From Mesorhizobium sp. B2-4-15 (GTDB taxonomy: Bacteria > Pseudomonadota > Alphaproteobacteria > Rhizobiales > Rhizobiaceae), in assembly GCF_006658505.1 (NCBI RefSeq), contig NZ_VFUZ01000011.1, positions 62,001-126,000 of the forward strand: DNA of 64,000 nt, given 5' to 3'. Below, piece by piece: positions 8,772-18,127 of the stretch. Both the position numbers and the translations under genes were made by a program. Under the pieces are notes generated by a model. That model was not told the DNA's origin and did no database searches. It saw only the letters and a list, made by a program, of their open reading frames with translations. The first letter of the stretch is position 1. Each line of letters begins with the position of its first letter.

Positions 8772-9629
8772 TCAGTGCGCCACGCCTTCCCACACCTTGC
8801 GCTTGGTCATGTAGACCAGGGCGCCGAACAGAAGCAGGAACACCAGCACACGGAAGCCCATCTTCTTGCGATCTTCCATGTGCGGCTCGGCCGCCCAGGA
8901 CAGGAAGGCGGAGACGTCGCGGGCATACTGGTCGATGGTCTGCGGCGAGCCGTCATCATAGGTCACCTGGCCGTCGGAGAGCGGCTTGGGCATCTTCAGC
9001 GACACGCCCGACATGAAGTACGGGTTGTAGTGCGTGCCCTCAGGGATGACCATTCCGGCCGGCGGCGTCTGGTCGTAGCCGGTCAGCAGCGAATGGATGT
9101 AGTCGGGACCGCCGGCGTCATACTGGGTGAAGATGTCGAAGACGAACTGCGGGAAACCGCGCTCGACGCCGCGCGCCTTGGCCAGCAGCGACATGTCGGG
9201 CGGAGCAGCGCCGCCATTGGAGGCAGCGGCGGCCTCCTCATTGGCGAACGGCGCCGGGAAATGGTCTGATGGTTTGCCGGGACGGTCGAACATGTCGCCG
9301 GCATCGTTGGGGCCGTCATGGACGGTGTATCCGGCCGCCAGCGTCTTGATCTGCGCGTCGTTGTAGCCAAGGTCCGAAAGTGTGCGGAACGCCACCAAAT
9401 TCATCGAATGGCAGGCCGAGCAGACTTCCTTGTAGACCTTCAGGCCGCGTTGCAGCTGCGCCTTGTCATAGGTGCCGAACGGGCCGGTGAAGCTCCAGCT
9501 CATTTCCTTCGGCTCGTTGATCGGGAAATGCGTTGGAGCCGCGGCGTTGTGCGCCTCTTCGGCCGCGAATGCCGCCGTACCGGCGGCCACAAGGCCGATC
9601 AGCGCAAGCGAGGTGAGAATCTTTTTCAT
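8772..9629 (-). CDS. petC: Cytochrome c1 subunit of the bc1 complex
   Basis: A 285-aa cytochrome c1. A signal peptide (residues 1-22) is followed by the haem c motif CSACH (Cys70, Cys73, His74), the conserved PPDMSLLAKAR and a distal Met region, then a single C-terminal membrane anchor (MGFRVLVFLLLFGALVYMTKRK). It passes electrons from the Rieske protein to soluble or membrane cytochrome c. It is the last gene of the petA-petB-petC operon. Here cytochrome b and c1 are separate genes, unlike the fused fbcH of Bradyrhizobium, which supports a Mesorhizobium/Rhizobium-type host. Confidence 0.96.
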   Translation of the reverse strand: MKKILTSLALIGLVAAGTAAFAAEEAHNAAAPTHFPINEPKEMSWSFTGPFGTYDKAQLQRGLKVYKEVCSACHSMNLVAFRTLSDLGYNDAQIKTLAAGYTVHDGPNDAGDMFDRPGKPSDHFPAPFANEEAAAASNGGAAPPDMSLLAKARGVERGFPQFVFDIFTQYDAGGPDYIHSLLTGYDQTPPAGMVIPEGTHYNPYFMSGVSLKMPKPLSDGQVTYDDGSPQTIDQYARDVSAFLSWAAEPHMEDRKKMGFRVLVFLLLFGALVYMTKRKVWEGVAH

Positions 9630-9656
9630 GCCAAATCCCCTTAGATTCTCTACCGC

Positions 9657-10958
9657 TCAGCCCTTGGTCTGTGGTGCGGCCATGGCGCCCGCTGGATGCC
9701 CGCTGCCACCCTTGTTCTTCTCCAGCACCGCCTCGGTGATCGAGTTCGGCACCCTGCGCGGCGTCTCGATCAGGCCGAGCACCGGCATGATGATCAGGAA
9801 GAAGGCGAAGTAGAACAGCGTCGCCATCTGCGCCATGAACACATAGCTGCCTTCCGCCGGCTGCGAGCCCAGCCAGCCAAGCAGGATGGCATCGGCCACG
9901 AACAGCCAGAAGAACAGCTTGTACCAGGGCCGGTACACCGCCGAACGCACCTTGGAGGTGTCGAGCCAGGGCACCAGGAACAGCATGGCGATGGCGCCGA
10001 ACATGCACAGCACGCCGCCGAGCTTGGAGTTGATCGGCCCGATGTTGAAGGTGATGGCGCGCAGGATTGCGTAGAACGGCAGGAAGTACCATTCCGGCAC
10101 GATGTGGGCCGGCGTCTTCAGCGGGTTTGCCACGATGTAGTTGTCGGCATGGCCGAGATAGTTCGGCAGGTAGAAAACGAAATAGGCGAAGAAGAACAGG
10201 AACACGATCATGCCGAACGCGTCCTTGATGGTCGCGTACGGGGTGAAGGCGACGGTGTCGGTCTTCGACTTGACCTCTATGCCGGTCGGGTTCGACTGGC
10301 CCACGACATGCAGCGCCCAGACGTGCAGCACGACGACGCCGGCGATCATGAACGGCAGCAGGTAGTGCAGCGCAAAGAAGCGGTTCAGCGTCGGATTGTC
10401 GACGGCGAAGCCGCCGAGCAGCAGCTGCTGGATCCAGTCACCGACCAGTGGAATGGCGCTGAAGAAGCCGGTAATGACGGTGGCGCCCCAGAAGCTCATC
10501 TGCCCCCACGGCAGCACATAGCCCATGAAGCCGGTCGCCATCATCAAGAGGTAGATGATGCAGCCGAGAATCCAGAGCAGCTCGCGCGGCGCCTTGTACG
10601 AGCCGTAGAACAGGCCGCGGAAGATGTGGACATAGACGGCGATGAAGAAGAACGAGGCGCCGTTGGCATGCATGTAGCGCAAGAGCCAGCCGGAGTTGAC
10701 GTCGCGCATGATCTTCTCGACCGAATCGAAGGCGAGAGTGCTGTCTGACGTATAGTGCATCGCCAGCACGATGCCGGTGATGATCTGCGAGACCAGCATG
10801 ATCGACAGGATGCCGCCGAACGTCCACATGTAGTTGAGGTTGCGCGGCACCGGGTAGGCGACGAAGCTGTCATAAACCAGCCGCGGCAGCGGCATGCGGG
10901 CATCGAACCAGCGTCCGAGACCGGTTTTTGGCGTATAGGTCGAGTGTCCCTCGCTCAT
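9657..10958 (-). CDS. petB: Cytochrome b subunit of the bc1 complex
   Basis: A 433-aa integral membrane protein with the features of full-length cytochrome b: [21 protein letters not shown], haem-ligand histidines in the [13 protein letters not shown] and [20 protein letters not shown] helices, and the Qo-site PEWY motif in [15 protein letters not shown]. The ATG at 10958 ([13 protein letters not shown]) is chosen; an upstream extension of the frame is non-homologous. It carries haems bL and bH and both quinone sites. It lies 16 nt after petA and 27 nt before petC. Confidence 0.96.
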   Translation of the reverse strand: MSEGHSTYTPKTGLGRWFDARMPLPRLVYDSFVAYPVPRNLNYMWTFGGILSIMLVSQIITGIVLAMHYTSDSTLAFDSVEKIMRDVNSGWLLRYMHANGASFFFIAVYVHIFRGLFYGSYKAPRELLWILGCIIYLLMMATGFMGYVLPWGQMSFWGATVITGFFSAIPLVGDWIQQLLLGGFAVDNPTLNRFFALHYLLPFMIAGVVVLHVWALHVVGQSNPTGIEVKSKTDTVAFTPYATIKDAFGMIVFLFFFAYFVFYLPNYLGHADNYIVANPLKTPAHIVPEWYFLPFYAILRAITFNIGPINSKLGGVLCMFGAIAMLFLVPWLDTSKVRSAVYRPWYKLFFWLFVADAILLGWLGSQPAEGSYVFMAQMATLFYFAFFLIIMPVLGLIETPRRVPNSITEAVLEKNKGGSGHPAGAMAAPQTKG

Positions 10959-10974
10959 CGAAATATCCCCTGCC

Positions 10975-11535
10975 TCAACCGATAAGGATCTTGGTATCGG
11001 AAACGAACTTGAATACCGGAATCGCCATGTTCTCGGGCGCCGGGCCTTTGCGGATGCGGCCGGCGGTATCGTATTGGGAACCGTGGCACGGGCAGAACCA
11101 GCCACCGAAATCGCCTTCCTGGCCGAGCGGGATGCAGCCCAGATGCGTGCAGACCTGAACCATCACCATCCAGGCTTCCTTGCCGGGTGTGGTGCGGTTG
11201 GCATCGGTCGCCGGCGCGTCGGACGGGAGGTTGGCGTTGCGGGCGATCGGATCCTTGAGATCGGAAAGGCTGACGGCTTCGCCGTCCTTCATTTCCTTTT
11301 CGGTGCGGTTGCGCACCACGACCGGCTTGCCGCGCCACTTGACGATCAGCGAACTGCCTGGCGTCAGCGAGGAGACATCGACTTCGACCGAGGCGAGCGC
11401 CAGCGTCGAGGCATCGGGGCGCATCTGGTCGATGAACGGCCAGGCGACGGCACCGGCGCCGACCACGGCGGCCATGCCGGTGGCGACGTAAAGAAAATCT
11501 CGACGATTGGGATCGTGGATGTCGGTTGCGCTCAC
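10975..11535 (-). CDS. petA: Rieske iron-sulfur subunit of the bc1 complex
   Basis: A 186-aa Rieske protein. The N-terminus [23 protein letters not shown] is a twin-arginine signal that stays as the membrane anchor. Cluster ligands are in CTHLGC (Cys129, His131, with Cys134 forming the disulfide) and CPCHGS (Cys148, Cys150, His151). The start is a GTG at 11535. It accepts the first electron from ubiquinol at the Qo site. It is the first gene of petABC, and the operon promoter should lie in the spacer upstream. Confidence 0.96.
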   Translation of the reverse strand: MSATDIHDPNRRDFLYVATGMAAVVGAGAVAWPFIDQMRPDASTLALASVEVDVSSLTPGSSLIVKWRGKPVVVRNRTEKEMKDGEAVSLSDLKDPIARNANLPSDAPATDANRTTPGKEAWMVMVQVCTHLGCIPLGQEGDFGGWFCPCHGSQYDTAGRIRKGPAPENMAIPVFKFVSDTKILIG

Positions 11536-11849
11536 GGGTGCCTGATCCTTTCGCCTCTTCCGCGCCGGTGGCCGAGCCTTGTTCCCCGCTCAATCACGCC
11601 AACCCGACAGCGCATGGCGAACAGGCTAGCGAATTCCTCCGGCATTTGGACTTCGGTTTATGCGTGAAGCCCGTTTTTGTCCAGACGGGTCAAGGCACAT
11701 GGGCAGATTGTCGCGGGGACAAAATCCCCTGTTGCGCGGCAAGACGGCGAATGGCCGCGAAAGGCGGCTAAACAGCCGGGAAACAACCGCAAATCCAGTG
11801 TCCTTGTGCACCTCGACACGGAATGTCGGTGTGATCTATCCTCCCCGGC
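11536..11849. other. Divergent intergenic region petA / cupin gene
   Basis: I support no gene in this 314-bp spacer. It must contain the petABC promoter (leftward) and the cupin promoter (rightward). Two small hairpins are visible: CCCGT/ACGGG at 11670-11689 and GGGGA-caaaa-TCCCC at 11715-11729. I see no clear operator. Confidence 0.4.
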
Positions 11850-12188
11850 ATGGCGCACGTCGTAGACCGCGAGGAATGGGCTGTTCGTTCCGACCGCTGG
11901 AAGGGCGAACCGCAATGCGGCGCCTACGGCTCCAACTCCTGCCTGATCTTCAACTACCTGCCCGATGTAGGCGGCGGCCCGCGCCTGCACGTCCATCCCT
12001 ATTCCGAGATCTTCATCATCCGCCAGGGCACCGGCCTGTTCACCGTCGGCGATCAGGAGATCGAGGCCTCGGCCGGCCTGATCGTTCCGCCGCACACGCC
12101 GCACAAATTCACCAATCTCGGTCCGGGGCCGCTGGAAACGACCGACATCCACGAGAACGGCACTTTCATCACCGGGTGGCTGGAGTGA
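11850..12188 (+). CDS. Small cupin-domain protein
   Basis: A 112-aa single cupin barrel. Cupin motif 1 is visible as GGGPRLHVHPYSEIFIIRQGTG (GX5HXHX3,4EX6G): His-x-His and the Glu are the metal ligands. Motif 2 is AGLIVPPHTPHKFTNLG, with the fourth His. Such stand-alone cupins bind Fe, Mn or Zn and may be isomerases, dioxygenases or sugar-binding proteins; the substrate is not evident. It precedes an epoxide-hydrolase-like gene by 69 nt on the same strand. Confidence 0.82.
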   Translation: MAHVVDREEWAVRSDRWKGEPQCGAYGSNSCLIFNYLPDVGGGPRLHVHPYSEIFIIRQGTGLFTVGDQEIEASAGLIVPPHTPHKFTNLGPGPLETTDIHENGTFITGWLE

Positions 12189-12257
12189 TGATGCCTTGCT
12201 TGTCGGTTTCCGGTTGCCGCCTAGATTCACTGGACGGGCGGTCGACACGGCCAGGAC

Positions 12258-13142
12258 ATGCAAACCTCGAACATCGAAATCGAAGGGCTGAGCATTGCCA
12301 TGCGCGAAGCGGGCCCGGCCGGAGCGCCGGCTTTCCTCCTGCTGCACGGATGGCCACAAAGCTCCTACGCGTTCGAACGGGTGATCGGCCGGCTGGCAAC
12401 CGATTACCGGGTCGTCGCGCCCGACCTGCCCTGCATCGGCGGTTCGCAGGGCTTGCCCGGGGCTGGCGACAAGAGGACCCTGGCAAGGCTGATGAGAGGC
12501 GTGGCCGAGGCTTGCGGCCTGCGGCAACTCGTGGCCGCCGGCCATGATGTCGGCGGCCAGATCGTGTTTGCCTTGCTGCGCGACCATCCCGAGATCCTCT
12601 GCGGCGCGGCGATCATGGATGTCGTCATTCCGGGCATCGCGCCGTGGGAGAAGGTCATTGGCAATCCGCGGATCTGGCATTTCGCATTCCATGCCGTCCC
12701 GGCGTTGCCCGAAACGCTGGTGAGCGGCCATCAGAGCGCCTATTTCGACTTCTTCTTCAATGCGCTTTCGAAGGACCGGGCCTCGATCCCGGATGATGCC
12801 CGGGAAATCTATGCAAAAGCCTATTCCCGGCCCGAAAGCCTTCAGGCCGGATTCGACTGGTATCGCGCCTTCCCCGAAGACGCCAAAGCCAATGCCGCAC
12901 GGCCCGCGCAGCCGATCGCAATTCCGGTGCTGTATCTCAGGGGATCGGCGGAGCCCGGCGATATCGGCGACTATGTCGATGGCCTGCTCGCGGCCGGGCT
13001 TTCGAAAGTAGAGGGCGACATCATCCCCAACAGCGGACATTTCGTCGCCGATGAAAATCCCGAAGGCCTCGCCACCCGCCTGGCGCGTTTCCACAGGGAG
13101 ATCAGCGCGGCCAGCGCCGACCCTACATGGCGCCGAGCCTGA
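12258..13142 (+). CDS. Alpha/beta hydrolase, epoxide hydrolase / haloalkane dehalogenase-like
   Basis: A 294-aa alpha/beta hydrolase. HGWPQSSYAFE (residues 30-40) carries the HGxP oxyanion hole typical of epoxide hydrolases, and the nucleophile elbow GHDVGG has an Asp (Asp97), not Ser, so the chemistry is ester-intermediate hydrolysis of an epoxide or halide. The catalytic His is in NSGHFVADENPEGL near 273. A cap domain lies between about 130 and 215. Its 3' end overlaps the convergent small minus-strand gene by 20 nt. The precise substrate is unknown. Confidence 0.85.
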   Translation: MQTSNIEIEGLSIAMREAGPAGAPAFLLLHGWPQSSYAFERVIGRLATDYRVVAPDLPCIGGSQGLPGAGDKRTLARLMRGVAEACGLRQLVAAGHDVGGQIVFALLRDHPEILCGAAIMDVVIPGIAPWEKVIGNPRIWHFAFHAVPALPETLVSGHQSAYFDFFFNALSKDRASIPDDAREIYAKAYSRPESLQAGFDWYRAFPEDAKANAARPAQPIAIPVLYLRGSAEPGDIGDYVDGLLAAGLSKVEGDIIPNSGHFVADENPEGLATRLARFHREISAASADPTWRRA

Positions 13143-13434
13143 CCAGCACGGCTTTCGGAATATCGTATTCGCGGATCACGGCGTCATGCTTTCGAAGGCC
13201 GCACAGTTCGCGCTGGATGAAATAGGCGTGAACGGCCACCGCGGCCTCCCTAAGCAATCGGGCGCGCAACTGCTCGTCGGCATTGTCGCGCAACCTAACC
13301 AGTGTTTCTTCAACCCGCCGCCCGGCACGTCCGAGTGCCGCCGCCTTCTCGGCCAGGATTTCATGGCCAAGCGCGTCGAAGGCCGCTTCGGCGGCCGACG
13401 CGCCGGCAAGATGGGATGGCGGACGCAAGGACAT
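13123..13434 (-). CDS. Small conserved hypothetical protein (DUF6665-like)
   Basis: A 103-aa helical protein starting at the ATG at 13434. The body is mostly charged helix (EAAFDALGHEILAEKAAALGRAG..., RLRDNADEQLRARLLREAAVAVHAYFIQRE) and it ends IPKAVLVRLGAM. I recall this C-terminal pattern from a rhizobial family of unknown function, but cannot verify the number. It starts 1 nt after the GNAT stop, so it is coupled to the GNAT gene, and it overlaps the convergent hydrolase by 20 nt. The function is unknown. Confidence 0.65.
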   Translation of the reverse strand: MSLRPPSHLAGASAAEAAFDALGHEILAEKAAALGRAGRRVEETLVRLRDNADEQLRARLLREAAVAVHAYFIQRELCGLRKHDAVIREYDIPKAVLVRLGAM

Positions 13435-13435
13435 T

Positions 13436-13903
13436 TCAGCTTCCCTTTCCGAACACCATGCGGTGGGTGACGAATTCTTCGGCCTCCACGCGCTCAAAGC
13501 CAAGCCGCTCATAGAAAGCGAAGGCTTCGCGCGGCGCCCTGGTGTTCAACACGGTGAAATACTGGCGGGCCCGGTCGATGACGGTCTCGACCAGCATGCG
13601 GCCAAGGCCGGCGCGGCGGTGACGTGCACTGACGAACAGATGCCGGACCCGGCCGTGGTCCCTGCCCTCGAAATAAGGATCGATGTTCAGCCCGCAGACA
13701 CCGGCGAGCTCCGCGCCATGCCATGCTCCAAACAGCGCCTCGCCCCGTTTGAGGAACTTGTCGCGGCCGCTTGCCCAGCCATCCCCCAGGCGCACCAGCA
13801 TCCAATAACCTTCCAACCGGCTCTCTTCTTTCAGCCTGTCGAAGGCCGGCGTTGTCGGCCGCAGCCGCCTGACCCCATAGTCGATCTTCGCCTGTCCACC
13901 CAT
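13436..13903 (-). CDS. GNAT-family N-acetyltransferase
   Basis: A 155-aa GCN5-type acetyltransferase starting at the ATG at 13903. Visible: the N-terminal beta1-alpha1 segment with FDRLKEESRLEGYWMLVRL, beta4 GRVRHLFVSARHRRAGLGRMLVE with the acetyl-CoA-binding R/Q-x-x-G-x-G/A pattern (RRAGLG), and the C-terminal EAFAFYERLGFERVE. The acceptor is unknown. It lies 4 nt after the ABC transporter gene on the same strand and 1 nt before the small DUF6665-like gene, so it is probably part of that operon. Confidence 0.87.
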   Translation of the reverse strand: MGGQAKIDYGVRRLRPTTPAFDRLKEESRLEGYWMLVRLGDGWASGRDKFLKRGEALFGAWHGAELAGVCGLNIDPYFEGRDHGRVRHLFVSARHRRAGLGRMLVETVIDRARQYFTVLNTRAPREAFAFYERLGFERVEAEEFVTHRMVFGKGS

Positions 13904-13907
13904 GCGC

Positions 13908-15791
13908 CTACTCCGCCGGCCGCGTCTCTTCCAGCACGCTTTCCTCATGATAGAGGAAGCCACCGGACTGCCGCTTCCACAGCCGCGCGTAGAGCCCGTC
14001 CAGCGCCACCAGCTCATCATGCGTGCCTTGCTCGATGATGCGGCCGCCGTCGAGCACCACGAGGCGATCGAGTGCCGCTATCGTCGACAGCCGGTGGGCG
14101 ATGGCGATGACGGTCTTGTCCTCCATGAGCCTCGCCAGATTCTCCTGGATCGCCGCCTCGATGTCGGAATCGAGCGCCGAGGTCGCCTCGTCGAGGATCA
14201 GGATCGGTGCATCCTTGAGAAAGAGGCGGGCGATCGCCACGCGCTGGCGCTGGCCGCCCGACAGTTTCACGCCGCGCTCGCCGACGAAGGCCTCGTAGCC
14301 GGCACGGTCCCTGTTGTCGCGCAGGCCCAGGATGAAGTCATGCGCCTCGGCCTTTTTTGCCGCCGCGATCACCTCGGCGTCGGTCGCGTCGGGCATGCCG
14401 AGCTTGATGTTGTCGCGCAGCGAACGATGGAACAGCGCGGTGTCCTGGCTGACGACGCCGATACTGGCGCGTAGCGAATTCTGGGTCACCGTGGAGATTT
14501 CCTGGCCATCGATTGTGATGGAGCCGTCCTCGAGATCGTAAAGACGCAGGATCAGATTGGCGAGCGTCGTCTTGCCCGCACCCGATGGCCCGACCAGCCC
14601 GACCTTCTCGCCCGGACGCACGACAAGGTCGATGCCGTCCAGCACGCCGAACCCCTTGCCGTAATGGAACTCGACACCCTTCACATCGATGCGCCCGCCG
14701 GTCACGACCAGTTCCTTGGCATTGGGCGCATCGACCAGCCCGAGCGGCTGCGAGATCAGCGCTTTGGAATTCTCCAGCACGCCGAGATTGCGCAGGATGC
14801 TGTTCATCTGCATCATCAGGCGGCCGAGAAGCATGTTGAGCCGCAGCACCAGCGACAGCGTGAAAGCGACGGCGCCGACAGTGATCGACCCTTCGACCCA
14901 GAGATAGACGGCAAAGCAGCCGATCGCCGTGATCATGATGCCCGACAGCGTCGTCAGCGCCATGCGCACGCCGGTCAGCCGGCGAGTGAAGGGACGCAGC
15001 GCGTCGAGATAGATGTCGAAGCCGTTCCTGATGTAGTGGTCATCGCCGTCGGCCGCGAACAGTTTCAGCGTCTGCACGTTCGAATAGGAATCGACGATGC
15101 GGCCATTGATCATCGAGCCCGCCTCGGCGGTAGCCTCGGCGTGCTTGCGGATCGCCGGCAAATAAAGCCTGGCCAGAAAGCCGAACGCCGTGATCCAGAC
15201 CACCACCAGCGCCGCCAGCCTGAGATCGAGGCCGGCGACCAGCGCCAGCGTCGTCGCCGTGTAGACCACCATGAACCAGACGACCTCGATGAAGCTTTCC
15301 ATCAGGTCGCCCGTCGCCTGTCCCGCCTGCCAGACCTTGGTGGCGATGCGGCCGGCGAAATCATTCTGGAAGAAGGCGTAGGACTGGCGCGAGACGTGCC
15401 GGTGCGCCTGCCAGCGCACCAGATTGTAGAAGCCGGGCGTGATCGTCTGCTCATCGACCAACGCCGACAGGCCGACGATCACGGTGCGGATGACCAGCAC
15501 CACCGCGATCATGAACAGCAGCTCAGGGCCGGCGGCGGTCCACAGCGCATGCCAGCTGCGCTCGCCGGGGAGTTGGTCGAGAATATCGACCAACCGCCCG
15601 ACGAAGTAGAACAGGCCAGCCTCGACCAGCGGCGCGATGCCGCCAATGACCAGCATGGCGAAGAAGGCGAACTTCGCCTGGCCGACATAATGCCAGAGAA
15701 AACCGCCGACGCTGGACGGTGGCCGAAGATTCGCCGGCTCCCTGAATGGATAGACCCAGTTCTCGAACCACCGATAGACGGCTGTCATCAT
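13908..15791 (-). CDS. ABC exporter half-transporter (ATPase plus membrane domain), second of a pair
   Basis: A 627-aa fused permease-ATPase. Six membrane helices occupy about residues 25-330. The nucleotide-binding domain follows with Walker A GPSGAGKTTLANLILRL, the signature LSGGQRQRVAIARLF, Walker B ILILDEATSALD and the H-loop IAIAHRLST. The domain order and size are those of MsbA/multidrug ABCB exporters. It starts (ATG 15791 or 15788) just after the stop of a homologous half-transporter, so the two probably form a heterodimer. Both ATPase sites look catalytically complete. The substrate is unknown. Confidence 0.9.
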   Translation of the reverse strand: MMTAVYRWFENWVYPFREPANLRPPSSVGGFLWHYVGQAKFAFFAMLVIGGIAPLVEAGLFYFVGRLVDILDQLPGERSWHALWTAAGPELLFMIAVVLVIRTVIVGLSALVDEQTITPGFYNLVRWQAHRHVSRQSYAFFQNDFAGRIATKVWQAGQATGDLMESFIEVVWFMVVYTATTLALVAGLDLRLAALVVVWITAFGFLARLYLPAIRKHAEATAEAGSMINGRIVDSYSNVQTLKLFAADGDDHYIRNGFDIYLDALRPFTRRLTGVRMALTTLSGIMITAIGCFAVYLWVEGSITVGAVAFTLSLVLRLNMLLGRLMMQMNSILRNLGVLENSKALISQPLGLVDAPNAKELVVTGGRIDVKGVEFHYGKGFGVLDGIDLVVRPGEKVGLVGPSGAGKTTLANLILRLYDLEDGSITIDGQEISTVTQNSLRASIGVVSQDTALFHRSLRDNIKLGMPDATDAEVIAAAKKAEAHDFILGLRDNRDRAGYEAFVGERGVKLSGGQRQRVAIARLFLKDAPILILDEATSALDSDIEAAIQENLARLMEDKTVIAIAHRLSTIAALDRLVVLDGGRIIEQGTHDELVALDGLYARLWKRQSGGFLYHEESVLEETRPAE

Positions 15792-15801
15792 GCGGCGGCC
15801 A

Positions 15802-17703
15802 TCATTCTGCGGCTTGCCCCTTTGCGCCAATATCGTTGGCAACACTATCGTTGGCAGCGTCGCTCGGAATGTCCTCGAGCAGGAACCCGCCCGACTGGCG
15901 CTGCCAGAGCTGTGCGTAGAGCCCACCCCTGGCGACGAGTTCCTCGTGCGAACCTTCCTCGATGACACGGCCCTGGTCCATCACAACGAGCCTGTCCATG
16001 GCGGCGATGGTCGACAACCGGTGCGCGATGGCGATGACGGTCTTGCCTTGCATGAGCTTGTAGAGATTCTCCTGGATGGCTGCTTCAGCTTCGGAATCGA
16101 GCGCCGACGTCGCCTCGTCAAGGATAAGTATCGGGGCGTCCTTCAACATAACGCGAGCGATGGCGATGCGTTGCCGCTGGCCGCCCGACAATTTGACGCC
16201 ACGGTCGCCGACATGGGCGTCGAATCCCTTGCGGCCATTGTGGTCCGAAAGCGCGCCGATGAAGTCCAGCGCCTCGGCCCGCCGCGATGCCTCCACAAGC
16301 ATCTCGTCGGTGGCGTCGGGCCGGCCATAGAGGATGTTGTCGCGCACCGAGCGATGCAGCAGCGAGGTGTCCTGCGTGACCATGCCGATATGGGCACGCA
16401 GCGAATCCTGCTTCACACCGGCGATCTCCTGGCCGTCGATCAGGATGCGACCGGCTTCGAGGTCGTAGAAACGCAGCAGAAGATTGACCAGCGTCGACTT
16501 GCCGGCGCCCGAGCGGCCGACAATGCCGACCTTCTCGCCCGGCTTCACGGCCAGCGACAGATTTTCGATGACGCCTTTCTGCTTGCCATAGTGGAAGCGG
16601 ATGTCCTCGAAACGGATCTCGCCTTTGGAAACCGTGATCTCCTTCGCATCCGGCCTGTCCTCGACCAGGCGCGGCAGCGAGATCGAGGCGATGCCGTCCT
16701 GCACCGTGCCGATGTTCTCGAACAGACCCGACATTTCCCACATGATCCATTGCGACATGCCCCACATTCTGAGCACCAGGCCAATGACCACGGCGACCGC
16801 GCCGATCGTTACCGCCTGGTCAAGCCACAGCCACAGCGAGATGGCGGTAACCGAGAACAGGAGAAGCGCGTTCAGGATGTAAAGCGAGCCGAAAAGCACC
16901 GTCACCAGCCGCATCGACCGATAGACCGTGTCGAGGAAGCCCATCATGCCTTCCCTGGCGAAGGCGGCCTCGCGGCGCGAATGGCTGAACAGCTTGACCG
17001 TCTGGATGTTGGTATAGCTGTCGACGACGCGGCCGGTCATGGTCGAGCGCGCATTGGCCTGTTCCTCGCCGACCTTGCCCAGCCGCGGGATGAAGAAGCG
17101 CAGCAACAGGATGTAGCCCACCAGCCAGACAGCCAGCGGGGCGGCCAGCCGCCAGTCGGCCGAACCGACGATGAACAGCATGCCGAGGAAATAGACGATA
17201 ACGTAGTTCAGGACGTCGATCACCTTGATGACGCATTCGCGCACGGCGAGTGCCGTCTGCATCAACTTGGTGGCGATGCGGCCGGCGAATTCGTCCTGGT
17301 AGAAGCTCATCGATTGTTTGAGCAGGTAGCGATGCACCTGCCAGCGGATACGCATGGGATAGTTGCCCATCAGCGTCTGCTGGTTGAGCAGCGAATGCAG
17401 CCACACCGTGCCCGGAAGCGCGAACAGCACGATGAAGGCCATGCCGGCGAGCTTCCAGGCCTCTGTCTGCAGGAAGGTTTCGCGGTTCTGCCCCGACAGC
17501 CAGTCGACGATGCGGCCGAGGAAGCCGAACATCCACACTTCGGCGATGGCGATCGCCGTCACCAGCACCGCATCGGTCAGGATATAAGGCCATGCGCCGC
17601 GCGTATAATGCAGGCAGAAGGCGACCAGCGTCTTGGGCGGCTCGACCGGTTCCGCCGCGGGGAACGGATCGAGCCTTCTTTCAAACCAGCTAAACAACAA
17701 CAT
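15802..17703 (-). CDS. ABC exporter half-transporter (ATPase plus membrane domain), first of a pair
   Basis: A 633-aa half-exporter similar in layout to its downstream neighbour: a membrane domain with six helices in the first 340 residues, Walker A GRSGAGKSTLVNLLLRF, signature LSGGQRQRIAIARVML, Walker B ILILDEATSALDSEAE and IAIAHRLST. The substrate class (lipid, drug or peptide) cannot be decided; no peptidase or beta-lactamase-like accessory domain is present. It starts at the ATG at 17703 and is preceded by a small hypothetical gene on the same strand, 28 nt away. The four genes after it on the minus strand appear to be one operon. Confidence 0.9.
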   Translation of the reverse strand: MLLFSWFERRLDPFPAAEPVEPPKTLVAFCLHYTRGAWPYILTDAVLVTAIAIAEVWMFGFLGRIVDWLSGQNRETFLQTEAWKLAGMAFIVLFALPGTVWLHSLLNQQTLMGNYPMRIRWQVHRYLLKQSMSFYQDEFAGRIATKLMQTALAVRECVIKVIDVLNYVIVYFLGMLFIVGSADWRLAAPLAVWLVGYILLLRFFIPRLGKVGEEQANARSTMTGRVVDSYTNIQTVKLFSHSRREAAFAREGMMGFLDTVYRSMRLVTVLFGSLYILNALLLFSVTAISLWLWLDQAVTIGAVAVVIGLVLRMWGMSQWIMWEMSGLFENIGTVQDGIASISLPRLVEDRPDAKEITVSKGEIRFEDIRFHYGKQKGVIENLSLAVKPGEKVGIVGRSGAGKSTLVNLLLRFYDLEAGRILIDGQEIAGVKQDSLRAHIGMVTQDTSLLHRSVRDNILYGRPDATDEMLVEASRRAEALDFIGALSDHNGRKGFDAHVGDRGVKLSGGQRQRIAIARVMLKDAPILILDEATSALDSEAEAAIQENLYKLMQGKTVIAIAHRLSTIAAMDRLVVMDQGRVIEEGSHEELVARGGLYAQLWQRQSGGFLLEDIPSDAANDSVANDIGAKGQAAE

Positions 17704-17731
17704 AGGTCATGCCTGTGGATCTGTTTTCCGC

Positions 17732-18127
17732 TTAGGCGGCCTGGCGACGTACGAAGTCCCCGGACCGCATGGCGCCAGGGACCGACGGTCCGGAATCATC
17801 CGGACCGTCGGCCCTGCTTCGCGCAATATAGGGACTCGCGGGCTTTTCGCCGACAGCATCGTTCGATGATGCCGCCGGCGTGGTGTCGACAATCCGGATC
17901 TTCGCGCCGGGCCGGATCAGCCGGATGATGCGGCGCACCAGCGACGGCCGGCTCGGATCGGGAACCGCGCGCGAGAAATCGACATCCGGCAGCATGCCGC
18001 GATGCGGGCGGCGGCGGACTTCGGCATGAACCGCCGACGAATAGGTGTCGCCGATCAGCAGCGCCCAGGTCGGCAGCCGGTGGATATGCAGGCTCCTCGA
18101 GCCCGGTATTCTGTAGGGATCGAACAT
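17732..18127 (-). CDS. Hypothetical protein upstream of the ABC pair
   Basis: A 131-aa protein I do not recognise. The ATG at 18127 is chosen because it has GGAGGA 8 nt upstream; the frame stays open to 18313. The N-terminal half (MFDPYRIPGSRSLHIHRLPTWALLIGDTYSSAVHAEV) is plausible coding sequence, while the C-terminal half is Ser/Asp/Pro/Arg-rich and disordered. A perfect 13-bp inverted repeat (17782-17811) lies within its last codons. It is 28 nt before the first ABC gene. A non-coding leader is the main alternative. Confidence 0.5.
   Translation of the reverse strand: MFDPYRIPGSRSLHIHRLPTWALLIGDTYSSAVHAEVRRRPHRGMLPDVDFSRAVPDPSRPSLVRRIIRLIRPGAKIRIVDTTPAASSNDAVGEKPASPYIARSRADGPDDSGPSVPGAMRSGDFVRRQAA
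17782..17811. repeat. Perfect 13-bp inverted repeat, 4-nt loop
   Basis: CCGACGGTCCGGA-atca-TCCGGACCGTCGG is a perfect hairpin of high GC content near the 3' end of the hypothetical gene and about 80 nt before the first ABC start. It has no T-tract. It could be an mRNA attenuation or processing structure, or a protein-binding site. Confidence 0.75.

Noticed and set aside
15790..17928. 712-codon open frame antisense to the first ABC half-transporter
   Set aside because: The minus strand encodes a complete ABC protein with all motifs; the plus-strand frame has no ribosome site or known domain.
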